64,000 nucleotides of DNA, taken from the NCBI RefSeq assembly GCF_030253575.1, contig NC_080559.1, positions 28,918,501 to 28,982,500 on the forward strand, given 5' to 3'. Under the pieces are notes generated by a model. It worked only from the letters and a program-made list of their open reading frames with translations, had not been told where the DNA came from and ran no database searches. Position numbers and translations under genes: made by a program. This DNA comes from Rhododendron vialii (Eukaryota > Streptophyta > Magnoliopsida > Ericales > Ericaceae). Below, one piece after another: positions 47,401-59,989 of the stretch (the first letter of the stretch is position 1; every line of letters begins with the position of its first letter).

Positions 47401-48786
47401 CTGGTACAAGGCCTTAAGTAGTTGTTAGAACCTGGCCTCTTAGTTGGACCCTGCATGCGAAATTAGTATGACCATTCCACTTATGACTGTCTTAATTTGT
47501 TAAGAAAGCTCATGAATCAACTTCAGACTCTTTCAGTCAAAATCAGGGAGTAGCAGTGTTTCTCTTGTGTGCAGTGTGCACTCTCCCGATTATGATGATA
47601 TCCTTCAACCAGTAATTTCGTTCCCAGTTAATAAGTTATGGTTTCATTTTCGTCAATCTCAGTTAATAAGCTGAGCAATCAGTTGAAATACCTAAAAATG
47701 ATTTTTTTTTTTCTTCAGATTGTTCTGTTTAGAAGAACAGTAATATATACATTGACGTTTTCTTCCTTCCTTTCTCTTTCAGTGATCTACATTGTTGACT
47801 TAAGAAAGGCTGTTTACTATCAGAAATGCCATGATCCTGATTGCAGAGGTCTAAATGAGTCTTTTCCCCACGTTTCGTTAACTACCAAAGTGAATACTTT
47901 TCGCTGAGCTGATTGATTGTAACAGGTTACCGATCCCCTTCACGTCCAATCCGCAAAGATGCAATTCCCGATGATACAATTCTATTCAATTTTGGTTCGC
48001 ACAACATAGGAGGTTCCGCAGATGAGAACCTCGAACATCAACTTGTTCAAAATGGGCAGGAGCACATGAAGTTTTACAGTGACGAAAGCATCACAGACAG
48101 CTGCAGGAAGGATGGATGGTGGATTGAAGCCATAAGAGCTGCAGAAAAAATTGAGAATATGCCTAGAACACTAGATCTCACTGAAACGGTTAGTCTTACT
48201 AGTTCTTGAGTTCTATGCTTTTATGCTTTGATTAATCATAGTACATGGTATCGTCAATGCTTAGTAGCGAATTAGTCTCATTGTCATATTCTCAGTTTGT
48301 ACTAGTCACAGACCATGAAAATGTTTCCATCCATGTTTGCAGGATTGAATGCTCTTCAGTTAATTGTACTGAAACTTTCATACAAACAAAATAGGTATAA
48401 TAGGAGTACTATAATCAGTATTTGCAATTATAAGAAAACTTTATTAGTCCATCTGCTTCGAAGTCTTTCACTTAATACACATGGGTTGGCTAAATGAGCT
48501 AATTTGAAGGGGGTTGGCAAAACTTTTCAATATTTCCGATGAGCTCCTTTCAGTGATTTGCTCTTTTGTAGTTTGTAATCTTAAATGATGATACACATTT
48601 TTCTTCGTTTTGTCATGATTTGAAGCTAGTAGAAATCTGAAGTCGATCTTTCCCCTGATTCCGATATTTGTTCCTTTTTTTAACCTCTGTTATACCAAAC
48701 AGGACAAAATGCACAGTGGAGACGAGGACTGGTGGATGGCTGTCGAAAAGACCTTATCCCAGGCTGAACTAACCCACATTTTATAA
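41361..48786 (+). CDS. PRIMPOL: PrimPol: DNA-directed primase/polymerase (archaeo-eukaryotic primase family)
   Basis: Fourteen exons: 41361-41415, 42497-42639, 42825-42988, 43148-43294, 43384-43435, 43616-43790, 44418-44500, 44608-44820, 45932-46048, 46324-46480, 47080-47187, 47783-47848, 47926-48188, 48703-48786. The total is 609 codons with stop (608 aa); all phases fit. PrimPol reprimes stalled forks in nucleus and organelles. Catalytic motifs are present: motif I DLE (Asp196, Glu198 in LYFDLEFNKRDN), motif II SxH (Ser249, His251 in KFSRHLIIR), motif III Asp309 (FVDTAVYSRNRCFRL). A UL52-type zinc knuckle follows: Cys460, His467, Cys487, Cys492 (NRYCERIGREH, QKCHDPDC), with the same C-x6-H spacing as I remember for human PRIMPOL. 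The N-terminus MDDVDRLFQCFKCGVSPP is the plant family start. Exon 7's acceptor gives Ala where most plants have Gly before KFSRH. Introns carry CT and GT microsatellites and one repeat element. Confidence 0.95.
41420..41462. repeat. (CT)n microsatellite in PrimPol intron 1
   Basis: About 20 CT units starting 5 nt after the exon 1 donor (GTAACT at 41416). Confidence 0.95.
45195..45665. mobile_element. Relative of the RVE6-intron element, in PrimPol intron 8
   Basis: Starts TATGTAGCACGGACATGGAC and contains GACACGGATACGACACGACA; the right part has AGTGTCGGTGTCCGAAAATT. The ends and inner motifs match the element at 14998-15440, though the interiors differ. Confidence 0.5.
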
Positions 48787-50103
48787 CTTGGACTGTGTAT
48801 AACCCTTCGTCCATCACCGCTGCAGTGGTTTTGCGCTGCTCTTACATGATGCCAAGGCAGAAGAACATGGAAACCTGACAAGCTGAATGTCGGATTGTAA
48901 TCAGATATTGATACCGGGGCAACGTCAACAGTGAGTCTACGGATTCCTGGAAATAATTCCTTATTCGAGTCTTCGTATCTATGTTTAATCTGACTTTTTT
49001 TCATCTGTATCAGGGAAAATGAAACAATGTAGTAAGGATTGTTGTAGAATGTAGATCCTGCTGGAGTATTAACAGTATCTTTTTTAGAGAATGTTAATAA
49101 ATTTCAAAATCCATTTCGTCGTCCAGTAGCGACAACCGTCTTCAACCGTTTTTTTGATTGGTACGGCACTGGCTCTTTGGTTGGGTATTGGCGCAACATT
49201 ACCGATTGATAAATCCATAACATTAGGTTTTTTTTAAATTGATTCATGAATTGTGAGATAAAATATTACAACGTTTGTTTCCAAGGAATAGTCGCTTCAA
49301 AGTGAATTCTCCCTAGATACATCTATTTAATTTAATAGAATCTATGTATTGTGCTAAAATCTTAAAAACCCATTTTTCTCTTTTGTGAAAAAAAAAAAAT
49401 CCTGTTTGTGGAACACAATCATACATCAACTTGTTGACATTCGTCGGTACGATTTAGGACGCTAATATTTTCAATTCGACAAGGATTCATAGGTTAACTT
49501 ATAGGAGTAGATAAAAACACTGATGTCTACTGAACTTTTTTTTTTTTTTTCTTTCTTTCTTTTGTGGCAAGATATGCAATAGGAAAACGATGTTTACATG
49601 GTAAGTGAGAAAGTTTGAGTAAAGACTACTACTTTTTCATGGTTTCTTTTCAATTTTTTAGTGTGCGTTTGGAACAGGGAGAAAGAGGGGAAAGGAAGGG
49701 GAAAATCCCTAGTTTGTCCCGTAAAAAAAGATAAGAAAGTCATACTATAAAATAACCAACAAATTTTCTCTACACTTTCTCTTTAGTTACTTTATATATT
49801 CTTTTCTCTTCCTTTACTTAGGAATCGTTTGATTAAGAAGAAAAATATAATAGAAAATAAAAATTTGTTAAATTTTCTCTCATTCTTTTTTTCTAATTAG
49901 ACACGTAAAAAGTCATTTGAATATTTCTTCTCCTCCCAATCATTTTTCTAGCTATCTTCGTAGACTTTGGAGTCTTTTTTTTTTTTTTTTTTTATAGGCT
50001 TGGGAGTCCGTCAAGTCAATTTGGTCATCACCAAAATTGCCTCCTCGATTCCACCTTCATCACTCTCATCTCCATAACCACATCCACCTCCAAAATCTCA
50101 TCA
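48787..50103. other. PrimPol 3' UTR and SARD4 promoter region
   Basis: The PrimPol 3' UTR probably ends near 49100 (AATAAATTTC at 49097). The rest is AT-rich, with poly(T) runs at 49537 and 49978-49994 and a pyrimidine-rich 5' UTR just before 50104. No further gene. Confidence 0.55.
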
Positions 50104-51758
50104 ATGGCCGCCGCCGCTGCTCCGCCCATCTTCATCGACGCCTCCACTCTCCGCTCACTTCTAACCCCCGGAACCCTAATCCACCACCTCCAAACCTCCC
50201 TCCCCACCGCCTCCACCGCCACCCACTCCCCTCTCCGCCACCACCACCAAACCTCCCCCACCGCCTCCCTCCTCCTCATGCCCTCCTGGTCCCTCTCCCC
50301 TTCCCTTCCTTACACCGGCGTCAAACTCGTCACCCACCACCCCCTCAACACCTCCTCCCTCCCCTCCATACACGCCAGTTACGTCCTCTTCCACTCCCTC
50401 ACAGGCCAAACCCTGGCCACCCTCGACGGCACCGAGCTCACCCTCCACCGCACCGCCTCCGTCTCCGCCCTCGCCTCCCTCTACCTCTCCCACCCTAACT
50501 CCCAAACCCTCCTCATGGTCGGTGCAGGTGCACTGGCACCCCACCTGATCAAAGCCCACCTCACGGTTCGCCCCAGTTTAAACCGCATCATAATCTGGAA
50601 CCGGAATTTCGACAAGGCCAAAGCCCTAGTCGATAACTTGAAAACTGAGGCAGAGTTTACAACAACTAGGTATCAATCTTGCACATCTTACTTAAGAAAA
50701 ACTCTTTTACGGGAGGTTCCCGGGCGCAAAAAAAGTTTTACGGAGGTGGATTGTGCGGTCCGGATTTTAAAAGAATTTTTTCGGAAAAGAGTTAAATTTT
50801 TTCCAGATTTTTTTAAAAAAATTTGGACAGTTAATTGGAACGGGTGAGATTTGCCGCTTTTGTGAACAATATATTCACGACTCTTTCGTGAATAAGTATT
50901 TCTCATCTTATTTTAAGTCTAATTTAAGTAGCAATGTCGCTGTAGCAAAAAAATTTCTAGAGGTTTTGTTCGGTTGCTGGGGCTTCTTTTTTTTTCCCCT
51001 TTTTCAAGTTTTGACTATGTAAAATATATCTGTATAAAGTACCACCCTTGGGTTGCCCCAGCAGGAGGCGAAGGGCTTTGCCTAGATTTGGGCAGGTTGG
51101 ATTCCTCTCTAAGGTAATTACTATGATTTACCTGTTAGGTCGAGGTAGTGGTTTGCTTCAAATCATCCAGAGGTTTATGCCCTATGGGTGGATCCAATTA
51201 GTAGCACAGTGATCCGGAGGTTTATGCCCTTGGGTGGATCCAATTAGTGGCGCAGTTGTGGGATGGTTCTTTCGTCATAATAAAGTTAATATCTATAAAG
51301 TTAATTTACCTAATTGGGTGTACTTGTTCTTACTTACTAGGGTTTGTTTCGAGAGTAGTAAGGAGTTGGAGGCAGCGGTGGGGGTTGCAGATATAATCAG
51401 CTGCGCGACAAATTCGGAGGTGCCGCTGGTGATGGGGGCAGGGATGAAGGCCGGTGCCCACTTGGACCTGGTGGGGTCGTTCAAGGAGTCGATGAGGGAG
51501 TGCGACGACGAGGCGATGAGAAGGGGGAGGGTGTTTGTGGACCACAAAGCGGCGGTGGAGGAGGCAGGAGAGCTGGTGGGGGCGTTTAAGAGAGGGGTGA
51601 TTGGGAGGAGTGACGTGGTTGGGGACTTGGTGGAATTGGTTAAGGGGGAGAAAGTTGGGCGGAGGGATGAGGAGGAGGTCACAGTGTTTAAGTCGGTTGG
51701 ATCCGCAGTCGTGGATCTTGTGAGTGCTCAATTGGTGTATGAGACTTTCATCAAGTGA
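50104..51758 (+). CDS. SARD4: SARD4 (SAR DEFICIENT 4): ketimine reductase of pipecolate synthesis
   Basis: Two exons, 50104-50669 and 51341-51758 (327 aa); AG|G at the junction gives Arg. The protein belongs to the ornithine cyclodeaminase / mu-crystallin family. A Rossmann NAD(P) motif, LLMVGAGALAPHLIKAHL, spans about residues 136-153. C-terminal family signatures are DIISCATNSEVPLVMG, GAHLDLVGSFKESMRECDD, EAGELVGAFKRGVIGR and TVFKSVGSAVVDLVSAQLVY. In plastids SARD4 reduces 2,3-dehydropipecolate, made from lysine by ALD1, to pipecolate. FMO1 then makes N-hydroxypipecolate, the mobile signal of systemic acquired resistance. Exon 1 is unusually C-rich and Ser/Pro/Thr-coding, exon 2 G-rich; the intron is AT-rich. 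It sits 1.3 kb behind PrimPol in the same orientation, as in Arabidopsis. Confidence 0.94.
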
Positions 51759-53657
51759 GTGAAAATCTATGACACGCCATTTGTATTGTGTATGAGGGCC
51801 AAACCATGATTTGTTCAAATACCTAAGCTATAAGTGTAGAATTTGGTTGAGTTTAGCAATAATAAAATGGCATAAATTTGATTATTATAGGGTCCATTGA
51901 TTATTTTATTATAGGCGATCTTTTTAACTTGATGGGGTTACAACATTTTATCGTGAAGACGAAAAAGTTGGTTATTTTTCTGTGAGAGAAATGAAAGGAA
52001 TTACTATTTAAATCTTGTCTTTGATCTTCATGTTTCATAGTTTCTCAATATTTTGCCCCTCATTTAGATTCAAATTTCAACAAGAACTCGTACTTTATTA
52101 GTAGTACTATTTTGCGCCTCTTTTAGGACTCGATATAATTATTGGGTACGCCAAATGCACAACGCGTTGTGTGAGACCTATCTCGAGGTTCCCCACAAAT
52201 GATCGGAGCCTCTCAATTTATTTAAAATGTATTTTTAAAGATCTTTATAAAAAAATCAGCTCAGTCGGATAACAATAAGGGTTTGATCAGTTTTTGCTCA
52301 ATTTTTTGATAAGAAATTGAGCAAAGAATTGATTAAACCTTAAAGAATATTAGACTAGGCTGATTTTTTTTTATACGGATTATTAAAAATAATAATTTTA
52401 ACAAATTAAGCAACTTCGATCATTTGTAAGGGACCTCGAAGTGGATCTCATACAATGAGGTGTGTAAATGGCATACCCCAAATGATACACCCATAGAAGG
52501 ACTCGGCAGGACTAGACCATAGCCTTGAGTTTTGTTTGATGAGGTTGAGAGAATCGGATTCTTCCCCGCCCACCATTGACAATTCAACTTTTTCAAGGTA
52601 AGTAACGACATCTCTTTCCTAGCTTATCTCTTACTCTAAGAGCATGTACAATGGTAATAATCAAAATCAATAACAAAAATATGTTACGTCAGCATTTGAT
52701 TATCTATTTAGTCCATAATTAAATTTAACAACTTTTACCTTCACATTGGTTATTTTTGCATCCCTAATAAAAAAAAACCTTACAATACACAATGCACATT
52801 TGTCCAATCGCAAATGAGATTTAATCACTCACCCGACCAAACCAAATCGATGAGACAATTTCAAAGCTGGGTGTTTTTGAGCTATAGAGTGTTTTTTAGT
52901 ATTGTTGTTAAATTTGCTTATCCACACCTATTTCCTTATTATAATAGGGATGCTCTAACCCGACAAGAGCAGCAAAGAGAGAACTATATAGGAAAGGCTT
53001 ATATCCAAATAAGTGATATGATATTCATTTCTTCTCTTTCTTTTCCTACTTTATCTTGGAATCCAAAAGGGGTCGTTTAGTGTTTTCAGCTGCCACTTTT
53101 GAATATGATCATTCGCAAGATGTATCGGTGATGTCGAAAAAATTGAATTATACGCTGGTGCAGTGAGTTATGAACAAGCACAAGATTGTTGTTAGCAGTT
53201 AGAACGAGTCTGGTAGCTTAGTACTTTGATTGTATGTGGATGATACACTTTGTGTTGCTTGAATACTTGTGTCCATTTTAGCACATCAATGATGTTTTCT
53301 TTGACCGAACACTTATGGGCGAAATGTTATTCTTTTGATAAAAACAAAGGAGAATTAGGGCAAGGGCTAGTTGCACCGCGCAAGAGTGAGACTCCAACTC
53401 AGGTATCATCCGTATCCGGTTGAGGTGCGATACCTATGCATCCGTTTCAATGTCTATTGGTCCAACAACCTTAGTTAAGCTGTACACTTGAAAGTTTTAC
53501 CATAGAATCGGCAAAGAAATGGACTTTCAGAATTAAACAAATACAATAAGCTGGAACTGAGCAGGAAATGTTCTCCCTGCTATATTCAGTTCTCAGCTCG
53601 GGAGAGGTACAACAAATACCATTCGAGGTCAAACTCAGAATCTTGTATCAAACACGG
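51759..53657. other. Intergenic between SARD4 and the convergent At3g49140-like gene
   Basis: SARD4 3' UTR to about 51870. A foldback MITE is at 52144-52481. The rest is AT-rich with short ORFs (for example 52814-53080) that have no family features. The last 200-300 bp should be the 3' UTR of the minus-strand gene. Confidence 0.55.
52144..52481. mobile_element. Foldback MITE, GGGTACGCCAAATG...CATACCCC
   Basis: GGGTACGCCAAATGCACAAC...CTCGAGGTTCCCCACAAATG pairs with CATTTGTAAGGGACCTCGAA...GTAAATGGCATACCCC; inner arms TAATCC/GGATTA and AAAATCAGC/GCTGATTTT add to it. About 340 bp, non-coding. Confidence 0.75.
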
Positions 53658-56600
53658 TCACAACTCCGTCTGGCTTGCTTCTCTCTTCTTCTGGGGGTTG
53701 TAGTGGGTTCTTGGGAACAGGAGATCATTCAGTTGTCTCTCAGCACTATACTCCGAAGATGCCTGCAAATACAATTCAGTTTGGGCAAAGGAGATTATCA
53801 ACTACAGTAGGAACTCAACCTAAAGAATAGGCATATTGCATTTGCACTCGAGTCCACCATCCAAGAAGTACTGTTAAAACACTGTCAATGTATGAGCGAA
53901 ACCTACCGCAGCTTCAATTTCTAATTGAACATTTATGAAGTCAAAAGTTCGAGTTACAGGCCATTGTGTTTGGGACCACTTTGGGTTACAACATACCGAG
54001 CACTGTCTACACATCATACTGTACCCTGAGCACATTGAATCTATGTACGACAAGATGTAAACTTGTAATGACCGAGGCGCTTATTGTTACAAGCCAATGA
54101 GCACTGAATTATAGTGCACCTTGTGCTCACCTTTTAGGGACTAAAGAGTGACCCACGATATAAACCATGCAAACAGGCACTGTACATGAAAAAATGTAGC
54201 TGTTGCTGGAAAGAGCTGTTCATAACTACTAGTAAATGAACTAGGAGATTTTTGATAGATAAATGTCGGGTATGGCAGAGAGAAATACCCGTGCATTAAA
54301 TGTAAATCGCAGTGTTTGTATTTGCTTTCCGGAGCTAATTCTCAAATCAAAACCAAGGGTATCTACACCAATGATTGATGCCTCCTGTCAATAGTTGCAA
54401 AATGATTAGAATACGATGAATTCTGTGGAAAACCCTCCATACATCCCACAAGATTGAACCAACACATTAGAGAAAAAATAATATCCATTCTTAATTGATA
54501 TTATTCAGCGACGTCTTACTTTTTCTCCCAGTCAGATGTCAATGTATGTCTGCTATTATGGTATAACTTTCAGAAGCTGGGATGTGATTATGTGAATAAG
54601 GAACTAAACTTCCAACCTACAGTGATCTAGATATTTGCCAAAAAACAACAGCTTAACCTTACAGAAATAGGCGCCCACTGTCCACATTTTGAATTATAAT
54701 GAAAAGGTAGCTACATCATATCAAATGGCATAAGCAAACCATATTACAAATGGATTCAGACACAGGTCATAGGTCAAGTGGGTTACCTCTACTTGAATAC
54801 CCTTGCATCTCCAACAGAGTGATTTAAGGGCTTGCGTGGTCTTTTCCCCGCCAGCTTTAAGACGAGATATAATATTTGCCGCTGAATGTGCAATAGCATC
54901 AGGTTTCGCTTTCCTTAAATCTTGAACTTCAACGGACTGCAGGATAATTCATGAAATACTTTAACTTGGTTCTTCCTTGGTAGACATGATTGAACCCTAG
55001 ATCTCCATGCTTTAACCACATAATTTCTCAGCCTTTTTACCTTACGTTTTTTACCACATCATTAGCCAGACGAACATTAAAAAGCTAGAGGCTTTGTTTG
55101 GTTTAAGTTTTGAGGGAGGTTTTTGGGGTAAGAGTGGAGAGAGATAGAACACAGTCAGAGTGTTTGGTACCACGCTCACTTTTTCAGCACATGAACCCAA
55201 AAAGAAGGGGAAAAAAGCACAACTGTGCAGACAAAAGAATCTGGTTTAGTATACAGCACCATTAGTTTTGAGGGAGGTTTTTGGGGTAAGAGTGGAGAGA
55301 GATAGAACACAGTCAGAGTGTTTGGTACCACGCTCACTTTTTCAGCACATGAACCCAAAAAGAAGGGGAAAAAAGCACAACTGTGCAGACAAAAGAATCT
55401 GGTTTAGTATACAGCACCATTCCAAGGAGGAGGACATCATGCATGTATTCACAAGGAAAAATGATAAATTATATGCAAACTTTACCATGACCACGTTCAC
55501 CAGCAGAGTACCTGGAACAAGATTTCATAGCCACGTTTCAACATATACGAAATAAAATGGTAAAATTTTTGCCTTTTAACCATATGTATCCATCTGCTCA
55601 TCTCAGATTCTCAAGCCAACTTGTTGAAGCACCCAAATTAGGTGAAAGATTTCTGTATCATACATTCCCTTCAACCATAAAGTATCTACCTCAAGCAACC
55701 TGGATGAATTAGAGCACGACAAAAAAGCACCTCGAAGTACTGGTGCATGATTCCACTGGATGACAAGTAAATTTTGTATGGCCAATGTATAATTGGCCAA
55801 AACAAGTGCACAAACAACTGCATTTCCAACGTAAATATGTGGAGCTGGGTAGGACGACATTCAGAACAGGGACAAGGTTTAATTTATGACATCAACAACG
55901 CGTGTTTCCATCACTGACATGAGAAACCACTGAGGCATTGACAAATTTTCAGAATTTCCCCGATATAATTGACACTTGACAGCTAATTCAAGGTATGTCA
56001 AGCATGATAAAGGGAAATAAAAAAATAAAAAAAAAAGGAAGTGTCAGAATGAAGATAAGCAATTACTCCACTTAAAGAATGACGGAAGGAAACCTACAAA
56101 TATACCTGTTGTCCTTGTGATGAAATCAACTCAATCTTAATCATCTCTAGCTTGTAGAATGAAGTACCATTTCCAAGGCTTTCACCCTTTTCCAATTCCT
56201 CTGCCGAAGTTGAGCTATCTTGGGATAACTGTCTGTCATCATTAATGATTCCAAGGTTTTCTACCTTGTCTTCGTCATGTATCCCAGTTTGCTTCAAGTC
56301 ACTGGTACCAGAGTTATGGTCGGCTATGTGCTTTTGAATGACAGAGTGCTCTTCAATTAAAGCTGGTCTTAGAAGGCCCTGAATAACTAGCCCATCAGGA
56401 GGCTGATCCATACAATCCACAGGATCAACTGTTACAACCTGAGCAACCATCACAAGTCCATCCGAAAACATGAAGCTGGGTAGATATAATATTCAGTCTG
56501 TCAAACAGAGTAGAGGAACGAGAAATTGCGAGAAGAAGAAAGACATAAATCAAAAGAAAAGGAATAGGAATGTTGTAAACTGTTCTACAAGACAACTACT

Positions 56601-59600
56601 TCAAAAATTTACCTCTGCAAGTCTTTTGGCAAAATACATCGGATGAGAAGTTCTCATGGTGTCCAACTTTGCCCAGTCCCCTAGTGATTCATCATCATCA
56701 TCATCCTCTTCACCTTCGTCGTCTTCTAGATCAGAAACCCATTCCTATACATAATCATTTAAAATAGGTTACGCAAGATTTCAGAGGTACACTAATATGC
56801 TTGAAAAGCCCAACAAATTAAAAGAAAGAACAGCCACCTCGTCATAGTCTTCATCCTCATCATCTTCATCCTCATCGACATCAGCATCATCTTCGTCGTC
56901 GTCGCTTTCTTCATCATCATTTTCGTCAGTATCAAGATGGATTGCTGTTGGACCAGATACATCCAACTCGCGAACCAATTCTGGAGTATCCAGGCCTATT
57001 ATGACTTGCTGCATTGAGTTCAAAACTTACTTTTAATGTGAAAATCCCATGATCACCGAATTTATCTATACAGATTATTGTCAGTAAAGTACTTTACTTC
57101 TTTTCCTAGTTTTAAATACAATAGCAACATTTTTTTTCTCAAAAAGTGATTCTGACTACAAACTATTAACTTGCAGATAACCCTGCCAACGGCAATCACC
57201 CTTCGCGACACATCACAGTTGGCGTGGACAACATACTCCACACGCATGCATATCATCCAAGTAATACATGAAGAAATAAAGAAACCAAGAACTGAACTAC
57301 CTGAATGTGATCCGGAAACGAAGTTGAGAAAAAACAAGAAAATATAAAACAGATATAAGTTATACAACTACAAAGCTTTTACTCATATATTCATGGCTAT
57401 GGAAACGCACAGGACACGAATAATGGTGAAAACCACTGCACATGGAAACAAATACACGCTTTAAGATACCAACAAAGATGGCCATGAGAAGCTGTGCAAA
57501 ACCATGATTGCATAACTATGATTGTTTTCTATCCTTTTTTATTTCCTCATTCTGGATGCAAGAACAGTTCCAAAGGATGTGTTGGGGATTCTGCTGATGG
57601 CCAATTTTCATGACACATGGCCCGCCAAATCAGATTCTCAGTACACACGGCCATAATGGTAATCAGGTCTCGTGGGTATTGTGGGTTTATTGAGGAGTTC
57701 ACGGGCCACAAAGGTGTATGGGGCTAAGAGTCCAATTCACTCACAGAACTTGGAATTCGGCATTAGATACATCATTCGTAGTAATTGGCGCACTGGCATT
57801 GGTTATTGGGATTCTGAAATCGCCATGAGCCAGGATATACTCAAGATGCCCGACCAGCTCAGGGATACAGATATCAGTTTATCCCGGAGATTGAGCTTAA
57901 GTCTCACACGAAGCTACTTATGACTTCGAAACTGATGCATAGCTCATAGGAAAAACGTTCATGGAGGGATTTGACTGTGTGAAGTAATTTTGGCAATCTT
58001 CAGACAGTGGAATTCTGGGTTGGGTCCACCCGTATTCAAAATAGCCCAATGAGTCAAACTCGGGGCTTCACCATAAACAAAGCCAGATTTTGGCGAAAAT
58101 CACTCTCTTGGACTTTTATAAGGAAAATATAACACCAGTTTAGTTTTCCAGAAGTCAACTACCATACCACGTAGTTATCCTCAGCAGTTAGGGTCTGCAA
58201 AATGTCTTCGTCATTTTTAACCTGAAAGTAAATATCTGACAAGAAGCCAGAGCACATCACACTTCAATAGAGTAAATGGTGCCAATGACAAACTGCAAAA
58301 CTAAGTAATATAATTAGAACCCAAAGTACGAAAACTTACTTGCATGTTCATCGGTCACGTAAGGCAAATCTGGCCAGAAAATATTCTCATGAACTTCATC
58401 ACCAAGAAAACCTGAAAACATCAATGTTGCTCTGCTGTTAACCTGAAATAAAATGAGAGCATAAACTTTAGACAGGCATAAACATCCAGGCACCAAGTGA
58501 TAAATAAAAAAGGTGGTTCCAATAATAGGCATGGCGGATGATTAAGATTATGGGATCATTGCAAAGCAAGGAAGGATACATTTGGCCACGTAATTCAGAT
58601 GGTTTGACAAGGAGAGGGCGGGGGGAAAGGTTCTTGGGATTGTAAGTCTGGAAAATCACCATTTGAGTTCCAGTAAAAAAATTGATGCAATAGAACTGAA
58701 AAACATGCACGGAATGCAAATCATGGCACACAACATCACAGTTCAAGAAGAAATCAATGTAACTAATACTCAATGCATATGGTATTCATAAGCTCTTTGT
58801 CGCGAAACTAAAGTCGATTTCTTGACACTGAACAGTTAAGCATAACAGATATCTTAAATAACTAGACAGACAGCATCAGCAAGTAACAATCCCTTTTTGT
58901 TAATTCATCAGCAACTTGGAAGGCGCATGCATACAGATGACCTCATACAATAACAAACCATTATCATCTCAAACTCTTTAACAATGAGACTCGAACCAAC
59001 AAAGTAAATCCTCCTAACAAGCTTTAACTTCATCAAAATAGGTTCAAATGCAATTTGTCTTCAGAAGAACCAAAAGCCAATATCTGACACAGACTAATTC
59101 AACATTGGAAACCTAGGGCCGCAAACGAGCCGAGCTTTGAAGTGTTTGAGCACGGCTATAAGTAGTCTAGCTCGAGCTTGGCTCATTTACTATCAAGGTG
59201 TTTGAGCTCGATTCGTTTAATTAAACAAGCCTAGCCTCTACAAAGGAGCCGAGCTTTCATAAACAAAGTTACAACCAACTCGAGCTCGGCTCGTTTGTTA
59301 AATGAGCTTTGAAGTATTCGAGCAGGGCTAAAACTAGTCTAGCTCGAGCTCGGCTCATTTTAGTATCAAGGTGGTTCGTTTAGTTAAACGAGCCTAGCCT
59401 CTACAAAGGAGCCTGCTTTCATAAACGAGCCAAGTTACAGCTCGGCTCGTTTACTAGACAAGAGGTCAAAACTCGAGCTTGAGCTCGACTCATGTAATAC
59501 TAAAAGGTCGAGCAGAGCCGAACCTCGAGCTGCTCGCGAACGGCTTGGTAAATAAATAAACCGTTCCCACCCCCCCCCCCCCCCCCCCCCCCCCCCCACG

Positions 59601-59989
59601 AATTGGAATAGTAATACCTCAATGATGGTCCTAGTTCTCTCCGCTAGGGTTAGTCTGGATTCTCCACCTTCAATCAATTCCGGTTCCGCAACCTCCTCGA
59701 ACGGGTGGTACCGCGACGCCCTCGGATCTTCCGCAGACGCTCTGATTTTTCTGTTCTTCACATAATTGCAACTCCTCGCGTGAGAAGCATCAGCTGATCT
59801 CTGAAACTTATTCCTACAAATCAATTCAACAGAGTTACAAAACTTTCCGTTTTATTTTCCCCAAATGCATTGCCGGAAATGTAAAGAGAAGTACCAGGCG
59901 ACGGAGAAGCTGCCGGAGTGAGAGAGACGGCGGGTGGAGGTGGGGTCGAAGCTCAATCGGACGGCTGTGGTGGGTTCGATCATCAGCAT
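53658..59989 (-). CDS. Uncharacterised chloroplast protein, At3g49140 family (FMN-binding split-barrel type)
   Basis: Ten exons in transcript order: 59989-59895, 59813-59618, 58442-58340, 58235-58168, 57008-56838, 56744-56613, 56438-56106, 54936-54787, 54384-54289, 53762-53658; 483 codons with stop (482 aa), all phases fit. The first about 55 residues are Ser/Arg-rich, like a transit peptide. Then RYHPFEEVAEPE, RTRTIIEVNSRATLMFSG, DEVHENIFWPDLPYVTDEHA, NIYFQVKNDEDILQTLTAED, and a long Asp/Glu run (about 182-230). The remainder reads GDWAKLDTMRTSHPMYFAKR, PPDGLVIQGLLRPALIEEHS, NGTSFYKLEMIKIELISSQG, DAIAHSAANIISRLKAGGEK and a final SSEYSAERQLNDLLFPR. The family is plant-specific with no firmly known function; homologues carry a split-barrel flavin/haem-binding-like fold. 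Intron 7 contains a 158-bp tandem duplication, and intron 2 a 28-nt G run on the coding strand. Confidence 0.92.
55106..55421. repeat. 158-bp tandem duplication in intron 7 of the At3g49140-like gene
   Basis: AGTTTTGAGGGAGGTTTTTG starts at 55106 and again at 55264. Both copies end TATACAGCACCATT and appear identical throughout. Confidence 0.95.
59120..59530. mobile_element. CGAGCTCGGCTCG-rich interspersed repeat in intron 2 of the At3g49140-like gene
   Basis: Begins AGGGCCGCAAACGAGCCGAG and ends AGCTGCTCGCGAACGGCTTG (inverted ends). The inside repeats AGCTCGAGCTCGGCTCATTT and AACGAGCCTAGCCTCTACAA modules two or three times (period about 170 bp). No coding capacity; DNA-transposon-like, superfamily unknown. 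Confidence 0.6.
59570..59597. repeat. 28-nt poly(C) run (G-run on the gene strand)
   Basis: Uninterrupted C tract on the plus strand; on the transcribed minus strand it is a G tract beginning about 20 nt after the exon 2 donor at 59617. Confidence 0.95.

Noticed and set aside
50028-50559. Three long overlapping frames on both strands over SARD4 exon 1
   Set aside because: They are shadows of a very C-rich exon. Only the frame from 50104 matches SARD4 and continues in phase into exon 2.
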